This document shows positions 51,856 to 61,063 of a stretch of DNA of 64,000 bases, piece by piece (position 1 is the first letter of the stretch; every line of letters starts with the position of its first letter). The notes under the pieces are model-generated. The model was not told where the DNA came from. It did no database searches and was given only the letters and a program-made list of their open reading frames with translations. The DNA lies in NCBI RefSeq assembly GCF_017874035.1, contig NZ_JAGGKV010000006.1:310001-374000 (forward strand). Direction: 5' to 3'. Origin of the DNA: Paenibacillus aceris (GTDB lineage Bacteria > Bacillota > Bacilli > Paenibacillales > NBRC-103111). A program made the translations under genes and the position numbers.

Positions 51856-52755
51856 TTATCCCTTCACGGAGCCAATCAGCATTCCTTTTACGAAGTACCG
51901 CTGCACGAAAGGATAAATCATTAGAACAGGTAAGCTTGCTATGACAATAAGCGAATATTTGGTTAAATCGGCAAACTGCTGTCTTCTCAACTGTTCTGCC
52001 GCATCAATGTTGCTGGAGGCCGCTGAATTCAGAATGAGAATACTGCGAAGGATTAACTGCAAGGGGTAGAGGCTTTGTGTTTTTAAGTAAATCAAGGCAT
52101 CAAAGTAAGCGTTCCACTGCCCGATCGCATACATCAAAATCAGTACGGCGATGATCGGTTTGGACAGAGGGAGCACAACGCTCCATAGAAAACGCAAATC
52201 GCTGCAGCCATCCATTTCGCTTGCTTCCGCCAGTTCTTCAGGAATGGATGACTGAAAAAACGTCCTAGCGATAATAATTTGCCATACCCAGATCGCTTGC
52301 GGGATAAGCAGTGCCCATCTTGTATCAAGCATCCCGAGCTGTTTGACCACTAAATACGTTGGGATTAAACCGCCTGAGAACAGCATCGTGAACGTGATGA
52401 ACATCATAAGCGCATTACGGCCAAAAAATGTCCTTCGGGATAGCGGATAGGCCAAAATAACCGTGAGCATGACGCTTATCAAGGTGCCCGTGAAGGCGTA
52501 AAACAGCGAGTTCCCGTAGCCCTGCAGCACTTGCGGGTTGCTCAAAACCACTTTATATCCGACGAACGTGAGATCCACCGGCCATAACCAAACTCGCCCC
52601 GATGAAACTGCGAGCGGGCTGCTTAACGATGAGCTGACAATGAACACCAACGGATAAAGAACTGCGACTAGCGCGATCCCCAGCAATATATAGACGCCCG
52701 TGAGGAACACCCGGTCCCCTGTCGATTCGCGAATACCGCGACCCAGCTTGATCAT
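51856..52755 (-). CDS. Oligosaccharide ABC transporter permease, LplC/YtcP type
   Basis: About 299 residues from the ATG at 52755 (GGAGAGGAAG, 6-bp spacer). Six membrane helices; EAA loop EELAEASEMDGCSDLRFLWSVVLP near 175-198; C-terminus YPFVQRYFVKGMLIGSVKG. It lies 22 bp after the LplB-type gene and 125 bp before the binding-protein start. Confidence 0.91.
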   Translation of the reverse strand: MIKLGRGIRESTGDRVFLTGVYILLGIALVAVLYPLVFIVSSSLSSPLAVSSGRVWLWPVDLTFVGYKVVLSNPQVLQGYGNSLFYAFTGTLISVMLTVILAYPLSRRTFFGRNALMMFITFTMLFSGGLIPTYLVVKQLGMLDTRWALLIPQAIWVWQIIIARTFFQSSIPEELAEASEMDGCSDLRFLWSVVLPLSKPIIAVLILMYAIGQWNAYFDALIYLKTQSLYPLQLILRSILILNSAASSNIDAAEQLRRQQFADLTKYSLIVIASLPVLMIYPFVQRYFVKGMLIGSVKG

Positions 52756-52777
52756 TTGGCGCTTCCTCTCCTTTCTT

Positions 52778-53749
52778 TTACCAAAGACTTGTACTAGAAA
52801 TTCGTTTGGCAACCGCATTAACCAGCAGTAGCAGAATCAAGTTAATTACGGAGTTGAACAAGCCGACCGCCGTAGCGAAACTGAAATTCGCGTTCAATAA
52901 TCCGATCTTATACACATAAGTAGCGATAATTTCTGCCGTTTCGAGATTAAGGGGATTTTGCAGCAAATAAATTTTTTCAAACCCAACGGACATGATGTTC
53001 CCTACACTTAAAATCAAAATGATAACAGCTGTCGGCATAATGCCGGGAATATCGATATGAATAATTTTCTGAATTCGGGAAGCCCCGTCGACCTTCGCCG
53101 CTTCGTAGAGCGATGGGTCTACCCCGGCAAGCGCCGCTAAATAAATGACCGCCGAGTAACCCGCCCCCTGCCAGACGTCAGACCAAACATAGACACTTCG
53201 GAACATGCTGGGGATACCGAGAAAGTTGATCGATTCCATGCCGAAGCTTTGTAAGATGATATTGATCACGCCTAGTCTCGGGGAGAGAAGCAGCATAATC
53301 ATGGAAACCATAACAACCGTTGAAATAAAGTAAGGCGCATAAGTGACGAGTTGCACCGTTCTTTTGAAAATGCCGTTTCGGGTCTCATTCAATGCCAGAG
53401 CCAGCAAAATCGGAATAGGGAACCCAATTGCGATTTGATACAAACTAAGGAATAGCGTGTTCTTCATCAGCATCCAGAATTGCGGGTTGTTGAAGAACAG
53501 ATGGAAATGCTTGAACCCGGCCCAAGGACTGTGCCAAATCCCTTTGACGACGCTATAATCCTTGAAGGCGATGACAGCGTTCATCATCGGAATGTACTTA
53601 AAAATAATGAAATAAAGAACTGCCGGTATAATGAGTAAGTAGAACTGCCAGTGTTTCCGAAAGCTCTTGTTCGCTTCCATCCACAGCCTGGACTTCTTCG
53701 CTTTTGTCACACTCGGAGCGCGCGTTTCTCTGACTGATACGGTATCCAG
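52778..53749 (-). CDS. Oligosaccharide ABC transporter permease, LplB/YteP type
   Basis: About 323 residues if translation starts at CTG 53749, which is 7 bp after AGGAGG. No ATG, GTG or TTG lies close to that ribosome binding site in frame; the next ATG, about 24 codons on (MEANKSFRKHW), has only a weak one. Six membrane helices follow, with IPMMNAVIAFKDYSV near the first loop and the EAA loop PSLYEAAKVDGASRIQKIIHIDIP. A cre-like box lies upstream. It heads the transporter gene set LplB-LplC-binding protein. Confidence 0.88.
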   Translation of the reverse strand: MDTVSVRETRAPSVTKAKKSRLWMEANKSFRKHWQFYLLIIPAVLYFIIFKYIPMMNAVIAFKDYSVVKGIWHSPWAGFKHFHLFFNNPQFWMLMKNTLFLSLYQIAIGFPIPILLALALNETRNGIFKRTVQLVTYAPYFISTVVMVSMIMLLLSPRLGVINIILQSFGMESINFLGIPSMFRSVYVWSDVWQGAGYSAVIYLAALAGVDPSLYEAAKVDGASRIQKIIHIDIPGIMPTAVIILILSVGNIMSVGFEKIYLLQNPLNLETAEIIATYVYKIGLLNANFSFATAVGLFNSVINLILLLLVNAVAKRISSTSLW

Positions 53750-53763
53750 AACAATCCCTCCTG

Positions 53764-53779
53764 TTTGGTAGCGCTTTCT
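53764..53779 (-). promoter_or_regulatory. cre-like box upstream of the lplB-type gene
   Basis: The minus strand reads TAGAAAGCGCTACCAA, one mismatch from the CcpA consensus WTGNAANCGNWNNCWW. It lies about 15 bp before the start, overlapping the ribosome-binding region. AAGGTAC repeats at about 53814, 53859 and 53881 lie further upstream. Catabolite repression is plausible for this locus but not shown. Confidence 0.35.
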
Positions 53780-53900
53780 ATATCTACAAGACCACATTTC
53801 CCCCTTTAACGTAAAGGTACACCTCAAAACACGGCGTACATTTGCCGAAAATGAGCAAGGTACACTTCCGTCTGGCAGGTACTTTTCTCAGCGGAAACAT

Positions 53901-53932
53901 CAAACGGCGGATCCGGATGGAACCCGCCGTTA
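53901..53932 (-). terminator. Weak terminator of the GH95 gene
   Basis: AACGGCGG (53903-53910) pairs with CCGCCGTT (53924-53931). On the minus strand it is followed by TGATGTTTC, a poor T-tract. Confidence 0.5.
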
Positions 53933-53944
53933 TACTATGGGAAC

Positions 53945-56326
53945 TTATATGCTGCGCAGCGTATATGTTTTACCTGCCTCCGTATCGAAGCGGATGACAC
54001 CGTCCATCATATGTTCAAAAGGTACACGCTTGCCTTCCGATTCAATCGAGAGCAAATCTCCCTTCGTGCGAATGCGGCAGCTTCCTCCGAATTGAGCTGT
54101 AATTTCCGCTTCCTGAAGGACGCCTCCCTCCCACGATAGACTTACCCCCATCGCGCCTCTTGCTCGAAGTCCCTTCACAGAGCCCTTCGGCCATGCATCT
54201 GGCAAAGCCGGAAGCAGAGAAATTTCGCCGGCATGAGATTGAACCAGCATCTCCGCAACGCCGGCCGTAAATCCAAAATTGCCGTCGATTTGGAAAGGCG
54301 GGTGCGCATCGAACAAGTTGGCGTAGACGCCACCACGATGATAGTTCGTCTCGTCCTCCTTCACCAGCTGAAGCAGATTGGAGATCAGCTGCAGCGTTCG
54401 GTTCCCGTCCTGGAAACGAGCCCACAAACAAATTTTCCACGCCAGGCTCCAGCCCGTCCCGCCATCACCGCGCCGCTCCAAGGAAGTTCTGGCCGCCTGA
54501 AACAGTTCCGGCGTTTCCAATTGCGTCAATTGACGGCCAGGGTAGATGCCGAAGAGGTGAGACACATGACGGTGATGAACATCCTCGTCATCCCAATCCA
54601 CCGACCATTCCTGGAGCTGGCCGTACTTGCCGGTTTGCATCGGCTTCAGTTTCTCGCGTGCTGCTGCCATTTCAGCTCTCAAAGACTCATCAACGTGAAG
54701 AACGGTCGAAGCCTCGATACTACTCGTAAACAAGTCCCATAGTAACGACAAATCCATCGTCGTCGCCTGACTCACCGCTGCCTTCTGCCCATCCGCAGTC
54801 ACAAATTTATGCTCAGGCGAGGTGGAAGGCGACGTGATCAAATGGCCGTTTTCGTCGGTATGCAGCCAATCCAAGCAGAAAAGTACCGCTTCTCTCATAA
54901 TCGGATAAGCCTGTTCGCGAAGATAACGTTCATCCTTGGTGAACGCGTAGTGCTCCCAGAGGTGCTGGCACAGCCATGCTGCCGACATCGGCCATAACGC
55001 CCACACCGGATCGCCGTGCCCATAGTCCCCGACAGGGGCTGACTGGCACCAGATGTCTCCGTTATGATGCGCGACCCAGCCTCGGCAGCCGTAATTCACT
55101 TCGGCCGTTTTCCGCCCGTTGTTGGACAAATTCTGTATGTACCCGAGAAGCGGCTCGTGACATTCGGATAAATGGCAAGTTTCCGCCAGCCAATAGTTCA
55201 TCTCGGCATTAATGTTCAACGTCCAATTGCTGCTCCATGGGGGGCGCAGCTCTTTGTTCCAAATGCCCTGCAGGTTAGCGGGTTGCGACCCGGCACGCGA
55301 GCTTGCGATCAGCAAGTACCTGCCATATTGAAACAGCAGTTCCACGAGCCCCGCATCCTTCGCCCCAAACTCGGCGATTCGCCGGTCGGTCGGCATCCGT
55401 TCTGCCGCCTCGGTAGCGCCAAGCTTTAGTTCCACACGATTGAATAATGCCGTGTAATCATCTATATGTGATTGCCGCAATTGCTCATAGGATTTGGCCA
55501 TCGCCCGCTGCAGCCGCTCAACATTGGTGGCGGCTATTTCGCCGCTTTCCCTGGCAGGCCGCTTATCATATCCTTGAAAGCTGGTTTCCGCACTGAATAG
55601 CAGAGTAACAGCCTTCGCGTTTTTAATATGAAGTCCGTCATGATCAATTGCACAAGCGCCGCCCTCAAGTTGAACACCAAGACGCCCCTCGAACCGCATA
55701 GCCTCCGTTGTCTCGGGCTCACCGTATACGACGGGAAGATCCCTGTTGTAGTAATTAGGATCAACGTGCTCCGGGCAAATTCCTTGCAAATACAGCTGCT
55801 CTGCCGTAGAGCTTGTTCGATATGGATGCGGGCTATCCAGCCGCGCTGAGAAATTCAGAGCGCCCTGAGCGTTTGCCTCGATGCGCATCACAATCACTTG
55901 GTCTGGATATGACGCAAACATTTCCCGTGTATACGTAATTTCGCCAATCCGGTACGCCACCCTAGCGATCGCATCTGTCAGATCCAAGCTGCGCTCATAG
56001 TCCCTAACTACACCACCGTGACGGAACTTCAGGTGAAGATCGCCAAGCGGCATATACGATTGATTGTAAGGCCCCATCATCTCCTTGCACTTCTTGTCCG
56101 CATCCGTATAGCGCTCTTCCGCTATGAGCCCGCGCACTTCGGCGAGAACGTTCTTCGCGCTCGGATTGTTTCCGTCAACAGGACCCCGCCCGGACCAAAG
56201 CGTATCTTCGTTCAACTGCAAATGTTCGGCTTCCGGTTCCCCGAAAACCATAGCCCCCAGACGTCCGTTTCCGATAGGAAGCGCTTCCGTCCATGCCTTG
56301 GCGAAGCTTTGATAACGTAATTTCAT
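53945..56326 (-). CDS. GH95 family alpha-L-fucosidase/galactosidase
   Basis: About 793 residues from the ATG at 56326 (AAGGAG, 9-bp spacer). The N-terminal beta domain begins [23 protein letters not shown] and [11 protein letters not shown] near residue 40, the classic GH95 signature. The (alpha/alpha)6 barrel contains [18 protein letters not shown] and [12 protein letters not shown] near 375, then [31 protein letters not shown], the catalytic Glu/Asp/Asn region, and a C-terminal beta domain. GH95 enzymes hydrolyse alpha-1,2-L-fucosides or alpha-L-galactosides. With no signal peptide, it acts on imported oligosaccharides. The AraC gene lies directly upstream. Confidence 0.92.
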   Translation of the reverse strand: MKLRYQSFAKAWTEALPIGNGRLGAMVFGEPEAEHLQLNEDTLWSGRGPVDGNNPSAKNVLAEVRGLIAEERYTDADKKCKEMMGPYNQSYMPLGDLHLKFRHGGVVRDYERSLDLTDAIARVAYRIGEITYTREMFASYPDQVIVMRIEANAQGALNFSARLDSPHPYRTSSTAEQLYLQGICPEHVDPNYYNRDLPVVYGEPETTEAMRFEGRLGVQLEGGACAIDHDGLHIKNAKAVTLLFSAETSFQGYDKRPARESGEIAATNVERLQRAMAKSYEQLRQSHIDDYTALFNRVELKLGATEAAERMPTDRRIAEFGAKDAGLVELLFQYGRYLLIASSRAGSQPANLQGIWNKELRPPWSSNWTLNINAEMNYWLAETCHLSECHEPLLGYIQNLSNNGRKTAEVNYGCRGWVAHHNGDIWCQSAPVGDYGHGDPVWALWPMSAAWLCQHLWEHYAFTKDERYLREQAYPIMREAVLFCLDWLHTDENGHLITSPSTSPEHKFVTADGQKAAVSQATTMDLSLLWDLFTSSIEASTVLHVDESLRAEMAAAREKLKPMQTGKYGQLQEWSVDWDDEDVHHRHVSHLFGIYPGRQLTQLETPELFQAARTSLERRGDGGTGWSLAWKICLWARFQDGNRTLQLISNLLQLVKEDETNYHRGGVYANLFDAHPPFQIDGNFGFTAGVAEMLVQSHAGEISLLPALPDAWPKGSVKGLRARGAMGVSLSWEGGVLQEAEITAQFGGSCRIRTKGDLLSIESEGKRVPFEHMMDGVIRFDTEAGKTYTLRSI

Positions 56327-56432
56327 GATAAACAGCTCCTTTAACAAATAGAATTATGCCTACCCCAACTACATCACAAAATTACGATCTGTAATAAGGA
56401 CATTTCTAAGGTACTTTTGAATAAAATCAACA

Positions 56433-58769
56433 TTAATTGACCGTTTTTCGGTAAATGCTCGGCGACACGCCCGATACCCGTTTAAAAGCTCTCCGAAACG
56501 CATGCGCACTGTTGTAGCCGACATACTGTGAAATTTCATCAATCGTGTGATCGCTGTTAAAAAGAAGATCCGTTGCCTTCTTAATGCGGATTTTCTCCAG
56601 ATAGTCCGATAAGTTCTCACCTGTGTGATCTTTAAATAACTGCGAAATGTACTTCTCAGGCAGCTCGACTGCGGTAGAAATCTTATACAGATTTAAGTCA
56701 GCATCCGCATAGCGACTATCGAGGAAGGAAACAATTTTGTTTATCATTTCACCGGTGCTATCCTCTTTCTTCTTTAACACCCTGCTGCAGAATGCTTCTA
56801 GAAGTACCAGAACTTCATTGCGGAAGCGATCCAAACTTGTAGATAGCTGTAACTGCTCAACGCGCGGCTTGAGTCCTTCGGATACCGCTTGATCCGTAAA
56901 CGGACTATGCTGCAGCAGCTTAAAAAAAGTCCCTTTCAATTCCCCGAATAGCTGTTGAACCATTTCCGCTGACAGCTGCCGTTCCGAGAAATTGTGCTCC
57001 AGCAGTTGTTCAAAAATGCGGTGCACCTCTTGAAGCTCACCGATTTTGACCGCATTCATCATGCGCAGCTCCATATCAATCGGGTAATAATAGGTCGTAG
57101 ATTCCTTGATCACATCCCGATACCAGATCGTTTCCGCTTCTTCTCTTAGCACCGAATAATCAAGCGCGCCTCTTGCTTCCTCGAAGGATCGACTGCTGTC
57201 GGAGAGTGCCTGGAAGCTGCCGCCAATGGCAACGGTCATTTGAATCCGGTATTCCTCTTTCACATATTCCCTCAACTGCTCGAACAGTTCTGTTAGACCT
57301 GCTGTCATTTCATCTGCCTCTGAATAGTTCGCCGTTTCGGTTAACGTCATGAGAATCGCAATTTTATCCGAATCGATATCGGTCACATTCAGTTGAAAGA
57401 CACCGCTCAAATCGTTCAGACATTTTTTGATCAAAAGTCGTGCCGCATTCAGCTCGTGAATAATTTCTTTGCTGACCAAGCCGCTGTAGCCGTTAATTCG
57501 GATCATCGCGACATAACCCGTTTCTCTTTTCAAATTCAAGTTTGGCAATGAGTGCATTAAAGTCCGCATTTCCTGGAGAGAATCAAACTCCCCTTTTAAC
57601 AGCCGCTTTACGAAAGCATCTTCTAATAAAGGCAGTTGGCGCCTAAGCTCCTCCTCCAGCGTTCGCTGACTGGCCAGCAAATGCGAAATATTCCCTTGCA
57701 AAAAATCAAAGGCATTCTTTCCCTTGTAGCCGACCTGCCCGGTTTGCTCCCGAAAAACCGTAACGATCCGGTTAATGGGCGCGCTATTCCTGTATGCGAA
57801 TAACAAAGCTGCCACAATGCCAAGCAATAACGTTGAAACCGTGATCGTCCAGGTAACCTTCGCAATAAACACGGACTTTTCCATGACAACACTTTTCGGC
57901 AGGCCGACTACGTACACCCATCCGTTATACGCCGATTTTGAGGAGATGAGCAGCGTTTTATCTTTTACAAATGTATTCCCCGGTTTACTATTAATCAGTT
58001 CCTGGATGTTCAAATCTTTTATTTGTGCATCCTCAATGCCAATTCTAGCAATCGGATGACCGTCTTTATCGCTGATATACGCCCATCCCCCATATTGCTT
58101 CGGTATGCGCTCCAGCATTTTGGCGATTTCATTTTCGTCAATCAAAATAACCGCTGTTCCGAGCGAGTGCTGGAAACTGTCGAATGGAATGGACTGCAAA
58201 TACGTGATCACATTTGTCTTCTTCCCATTATTGATGAACGGTTGTGACGGCAGGGTCTCTCTGCGATGGATTTTGCCCAAAATCTCCTGTTTCCATTGAA
58301 CCGGATCGACATTTTGATAATGATACAGGTCGAAGTAATCATCCGGGCGAACAAATACACCCGAAGGCGTAAAAATAGCGTGATAATTGTTCAGATATAT
58401 GTAGAAATCCTCCAAAAACGTGTTCGTCAAGCTGTATGCCGTCGTATTCCTCCATGATTTCCATATCGCGTACACATCATAGTGCTCGGCATCTACTTGT
58501 TCGTTCAGCACGTAATTCAATTCTTGATCTAGCGACAGCTGCCTCGTAATGTTCTCAACCTCTTCCATTCTGCGGTCCAAAATATCCCTGCTTTGGTTCA
58601 GCATCATTGCGCTAGCCTCCAGCGAACTGGACTTAATAATGTCAGAGGAGACATAATAAGAGATGAAGCCCGTCAGCATCGGAATAAACAGGACGAGCAC
58701 GTAGGAAATAAGAAAACTTCTGAAAATGGGGGAGTGCTCCAGCTTCAGCTTAAATTTTAGCTTCATCAT
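56433..58769 (-). CDS. Membrane-bound AraC-family regulator
   Basis: About 778 residues. AGGAGGTGATC, nearly the full anti-Shine-Dalgarno complement, lies 5 bp before the ATG at 58769. Membrane helices at about 18-42 and 300-320 bracket a Cache-like extracellular sensor. The C-terminal AraC domain (about 680-775) contains DLNLYKISTAVELPEKYISQLFK and NSAHAFRRAFKRVSG. It is placed upstream of the GH95 and ABC genes on the same strand. Ligand binding outside the cell, probably a sugar, is inferred. Confidence 0.9.
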   Translation of the reverse strand: MMKLKFKLKLEHSPIFRSFLISYVLVLFIPMLTGFISYYVSSDIIKSSSLEASAMMLNQSRDILDRRMEEVENITRQLSLDQELNYVLNEQVDAEHYDVYAIWKSWRNTTAYSLTNTFLEDFYIYLNNYHAIFTPSGVFVRPDDYFDLYHYQNVDPVQWKQEILGKIHRRETLPSQPFINNGKKTNVITYLQSIPFDSFQHSLGTAVILIDENEIAKMLERIPKQYGGWAYISDKDGHPIARIGIEDAQIKDLNIQELINSKPGNTFVKDKTLLISSKSAYNGWVYVVGLPKSVVMEKSVFIAKVTWTITVSTLLLGIVAALLFAYRNSAPINRIVTVFREQTGQVGYKGKNAFDFLQGNISHLLASQRTLEEELRRQLPLLEDAFVKRLLKGEFDSLQEMRTLMHSLPNLNLKRETGYVAMIRINGYSGLVSKEIIHELNAARLLIKKCLNDLSGVFQLNVTDIDSDKIAILMTLTETANYSEADEMTAGLTELFEQLREYVKEEYRIQMTVAIGGSFQALSDSSRSFEEARGALDYSVLREEAETIWYRDVIKESTTYYYPIDMELRMMNAVKIGELQEVHRIFEQLLEHNFSERQLSAEMVQQLFGELKGTFFKLLQHSPFTDQAVSEGLKPRVEQLQLSTSLDRFRNEVLVLLEAFCSRVLKKKEDSTGEMINKIVSFLDSRYADADLNLYKISTAVELPEKYISQLFKDHTGENLSDYLEKIRIKKATDLLFNSDHTIDEISQYVGYNSAHAFRRAFKRVSGVSPSIYRKTVN

Positions 58770-58879
58770 AACTTGATCACCTCCTCTAATCGTATGCTTC
58801 ATAATACGAAAGCGTTTTCATTTTTTGTTCTAATCATAAAATATAAGCTGGATTTTGTCTGTCGAAATAAGGCAGTTTG

Positions 58880-58958
58880 CAAAAAGAGCCTCCAAAGACT
58901 ACTATCCTTCGAAAATAGGTCTTTTCGACTGTGATAGGAGTCCTTTGGGGCTCTTATT
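58880..58958 (-). terminator. Long-stem terminator of the ssuB-ssuC operon
   Basis: AAGAGCCTCCAAAGACT (58884-58900) pairs with AGTCCTTTGGGGCTCTT (58939-58955), and an inner stem TCGAAAA/TTTTCGA extends it. On the minus strand a run of five T follows. The stem is unusually long for a terminator. Confidence 0.8.
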
Positions 58959-59017
58959 TTCCTGATATAACTCGAATCGGGCTGATTTCTCACACTGGCT
59001 CTAGCACTGCTCCAAAC

Positions 59018-59893
59018 CTATCCATTAAAGCTATCGCGCCATTTCAGCAGCTTCTTTTCCAATATACGCACCAAGGAGTCGGACCCTTTGCCTACGAAAG
59101 CAAAGATCAAAATCCCCACAAACACGATCGCCGTCTGAGAGAACTGTCTCGCATCCAGAATCAAGTAACCAACCCCTTCGCTTGACCCCATCAGCTCCGC
59201 CACAACCAAGCCTAACCAAGCTACGCCGATTGAGAGCCGTAAGCCTAACAAAATGTTAGGCAAAGCTGCCGGCAGTACCAGTTTGGTAATTTGTTTAAAC
59301 TTACTGAATTCCAGCACTCTGGCTACATCGAACAATTTAGAGTCGACATTGCGGATGCCTAGAAAAGTCTGCACATATAACGGGAAGAAGGCCCCCTTGG
59401 CAATCAGCAATACTTTGGAAAACTCCCCAAAGCCAAACCATAGGATAAAGAGCGGCGTAATTGCCAAATGAGGGATCGTGCGCAGCATCTGTACGGAAGG
59501 GTCAACCGTTTGCTCAAACTTGCGGAACAAGCCGACGAGCAGGCCAAATCCCAACCCTAGACTGCCTCCAATCAGAAAGCCTACAGCTGCGCGCCATATG
59601 CTTATTTTGACATGCTTGAAGAGTTCTCCGCTAATGAGCAAGTCATAAAAGGCCTGCCATATCGCAAATGGCGTTGGCAGCAGCGTTTTGGACACCACGC
59701 CTAATGAACCGAAGATTTGCCATAAAATTAACACTGTAAGCGGCAAAATGCTGCCCCTGACGACGAGCTCCCATTTGCCTTCTTTCCTTTGCGGCTTTGA
59801 AATGCCGGGCTGTTCGAAAGAGACAGGCGGTTCAACCGCCTTTGCCCGGGAAATGGGCTGATTTTTTCCAACAATAACTTCTGCTTGACTCAT
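59018..59893 (-). CDS. ssuC: SsuC-type ABC permease for sulfonates or related compounds
   Basis: 291 residues. A hydrophilic N-terminal segment of about 45 residues precedes six membrane helices. The binding-protein-dependent transport loop is DVARVLEFSKFKQITKLVLPAALPNILLGLRLS near 186-218, and the ELMGSSEGVGYLI block near 230 is typical of SsuC/TauC/NitT permeases. The ATG is 7 bp after GAGGGAG. It lies 38 bp after ssuB. No binding protein (SsuA) gene is in the window; it may lie beyond the divergent genes. Confidence 0.87.
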   Translation of the reverse strand: MSQAEVIVGKNQPISRAKAVEPPVSFEQPGISKPQRKEGKWELVVRGSILPLTVLILWQIFGSLGVVSKTLLPTPFAIWQAFYDLLISGELFKHVKISIWRAAVGFLIGGSLGLGFGLLVGLFRKFEQTVDPSVQMLRTIPHLAITPLFILWFGFGEFSKVLLIAKGAFFPLYVQTFLGIRNVDSKLFDVARVLEFSKFKQITKLVLPAALPNILLGLRLSIGVAWLGLVVAELMGSSEGVGYLILDARQFSQTAIVFVGILIFAFVGKGSDSLVRILEKKLLKWRDSFNG

Positions 59894-59931
59894 CGCTGCT
59901 CCCTCACTTTCATTCTCATTAGTAAAATGCT

Positions 59932-60711
59932 TTAAATACCCGAACTGTCCACCAGCTCTAGTTCATCAACAGGCTCAAATTCGCTGAGTACCAGCTTGCG
60001 AAGTTCTTGGAACGAAACGGTTGTCTTTTTGCGCGGATAGGGCAGGTCGACTGAGATGATGTTACGGATCGTCCCCGGGCGGGCATCCATCACAACGACT
60101 CGGGTAGCCAAAAACACAGCTTCATCAATATCATGCGTAACGAGAATCATCGTTGTCCGGTTTTTCTCCCATATATCCAGAGCCACCTCTTGCAAATGCG
60201 AACGAGTGAAGGCATCCAATGCCCCAAATGGTTCATCCAGCAGCAGCACCTTCGGATTTCGGAGCAATGCCCTTGCTATGGCGACCCGCTGCGACATGCC
60301 CCCGGACAATTCCCTCGGATATGATTTCTCAAATCCTTTCAGTTTGACAAGCTCAATCAGATGATCGACGCGCGCCCGAACGTCCGGATCTTTCAAGCTA
60401 AGATCTGCGGCGATGTTTTTTTCGACAGTCAACCAAGGGAATAAGCGATGCTCCTGAAAAATAAATCCTTTATCGATGCCTGGCTTTTCAACCTGCTTTT
60501 GCTCAAGAAGCACTTTTCCGTTATGCTCGGTGTCCAGCCCTGCAATGATTTTGAGCAATGTGCTTTTGCCGCAGCCGCTTGGGCCAATGATGGTAATAAA
60601 TTCACCTTCTTTAATTTTCAATTGAATGTTATGCAGCGCTTCTACACGGTGCCCTTGAGGCGTCTGGAACCATTTGCTCGGCAAATCAATGTCTAGTGAA
60701 ATAACGCTCAT
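59932..60711 (-). CDS. ssuB: SsuB-type ABC ATPase
   Basis: About 259 residues from the ATG at 60711 (GGGGAG, 6-bp spacer). Walker [10 protein letters not shown] near residue 44, Q-loop FQEHRLFPW, signature LSGGMSQR and Walker [17 protein letters not shown], followed by the [12 protein letters not shown] switch, identify the SsuB/TauB/NrtD family. It powers the adjacent permease. Its leader contains a terminator with an alternative hairpin and a good sigma-A promoter. Confidence 0.9.
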   Translation of the reverse strand: MSVISLDIDLPSKWFQTPQGHRVEALHNIQLKIKEGEFITIIGPSGCGKSTLLKIIAGLDTEHNGKVLLEQKQVEKPGIDKGFIFQEHRLFPWLTVEKNIAADLSLKDPDVRARVDHLIELVKLKGFEKSYPRELSGGMSQRVAIARALLRNPKVLLLDEPFGALDAFTRSHLQEVALDIWEKNRTTMILVTHDIDEAVFLATRVVVMDARPGTIRNIISVDLPYPRKKTTVSFQELRKLVLSEFEPVDELELVDSSGI

Positions 60712-60740
60712 CAAGCTCTCCCCCTTTAGCCATTTATTCT

Positions 60741-60844
60741 AAAATAAAAAAAGAGACCTCCACACAACCCCCTTTGCGGGGAAGTCAGGAAGTCTCCAGA
60801 TACCTGGTGGACTCATTTCAATTCATAGTGATTAACTTGGATAT
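60741..60844 (-). promoter_or_regulatory. ssuB leader RNA with mutually exclusive hairpins
   Basis: On the minus strand, AGTCCACCAG-gtat-CTGGAGACT (60791-60813) can pair. The same CTGGAGACTTCC arm can instead form the terminator stem GAGACTTCC...GGAGGTCTC (60753-60796), with an inner CCCC/GGGG hairpin and a T7 tract (60741-60752). Such overlap is the hallmark of a riboswitch or attenuator. It lacks the S-box and T-box consensus. The ligand is unknown. Confidence 0.55.
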
Positions 60845-60850
60845 AGATGG

Positions 60851-60879
60851 ATCATATCATCACAAATTTTGGAAGTCAA
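60851..60879 (-). promoter_or_regulatory. ssuB promoter
   Basis: On the minus strand TTGACT (60874-60879), a 17-bp spacer and TATGAT (60851-60856): a strong sigma-A promoter about 140 bp before ssuB. Confidence 0.7.
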
Positions 60880-60917
60880 CCCTCTAATTCTTACATTACC
60901 CACTTGTTTTATCGGAA

Positions 60918-60938
60918 TTAGTATGCTAGCATAACTAA
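60918..60938. promoter_or_regulatory. Near-perfect palindrome in the divergent ssuB/monooxygenase region
   Basis: TTAG-TATGCTAGCATA-A-CTAA has a perfect 12-bp core and TTAG/CTAA flanks. It overlaps a possible plus-strand -10 (TAGCAT, 60928-60933) and lies 39 bp from the ssuB -35. It could be an operator controlling both directions. Confidence 0.45.
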
Positions 60939-60960
60939 TCAATAACCCAAACAGCCCATT

Positions 60961-61020
60961 GGACCACCAACGGCTCTCCAGACACTGCCCCTAGCGGCAG
61001 CTTGGAGAGCTTTTCTTTTT
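60961..61020 (+). terminator. Leader terminator before the flavin monooxygenase genes
   Basis: GCTCTCCA (60973-60980) pairs perfectly with TGGAGAGC (61003-61010) around an inner CTGCC/GGCAG hairpin, then TTTTCTTTTT follows. It lies 44 bp before the first monooxygenase, so expression must read through it. An upstream segment GGACCACCAA contains CCACCA, also found in the opposite leader. Confidence 0.7.
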
Positions 61021-61063
61021 ACCCGGGCAACTCATACTTAGTTTAATCATGGAGGGATGAAGA

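Noticed and set aside
61001..61030. T-box or S-box riboswitch in the leaders at 60.7-61.0 kb
   Set aside because: Neither the T-box GGGTGGNACC block nor the S-box aptamer blocks are present; only the terminator logic is similar.
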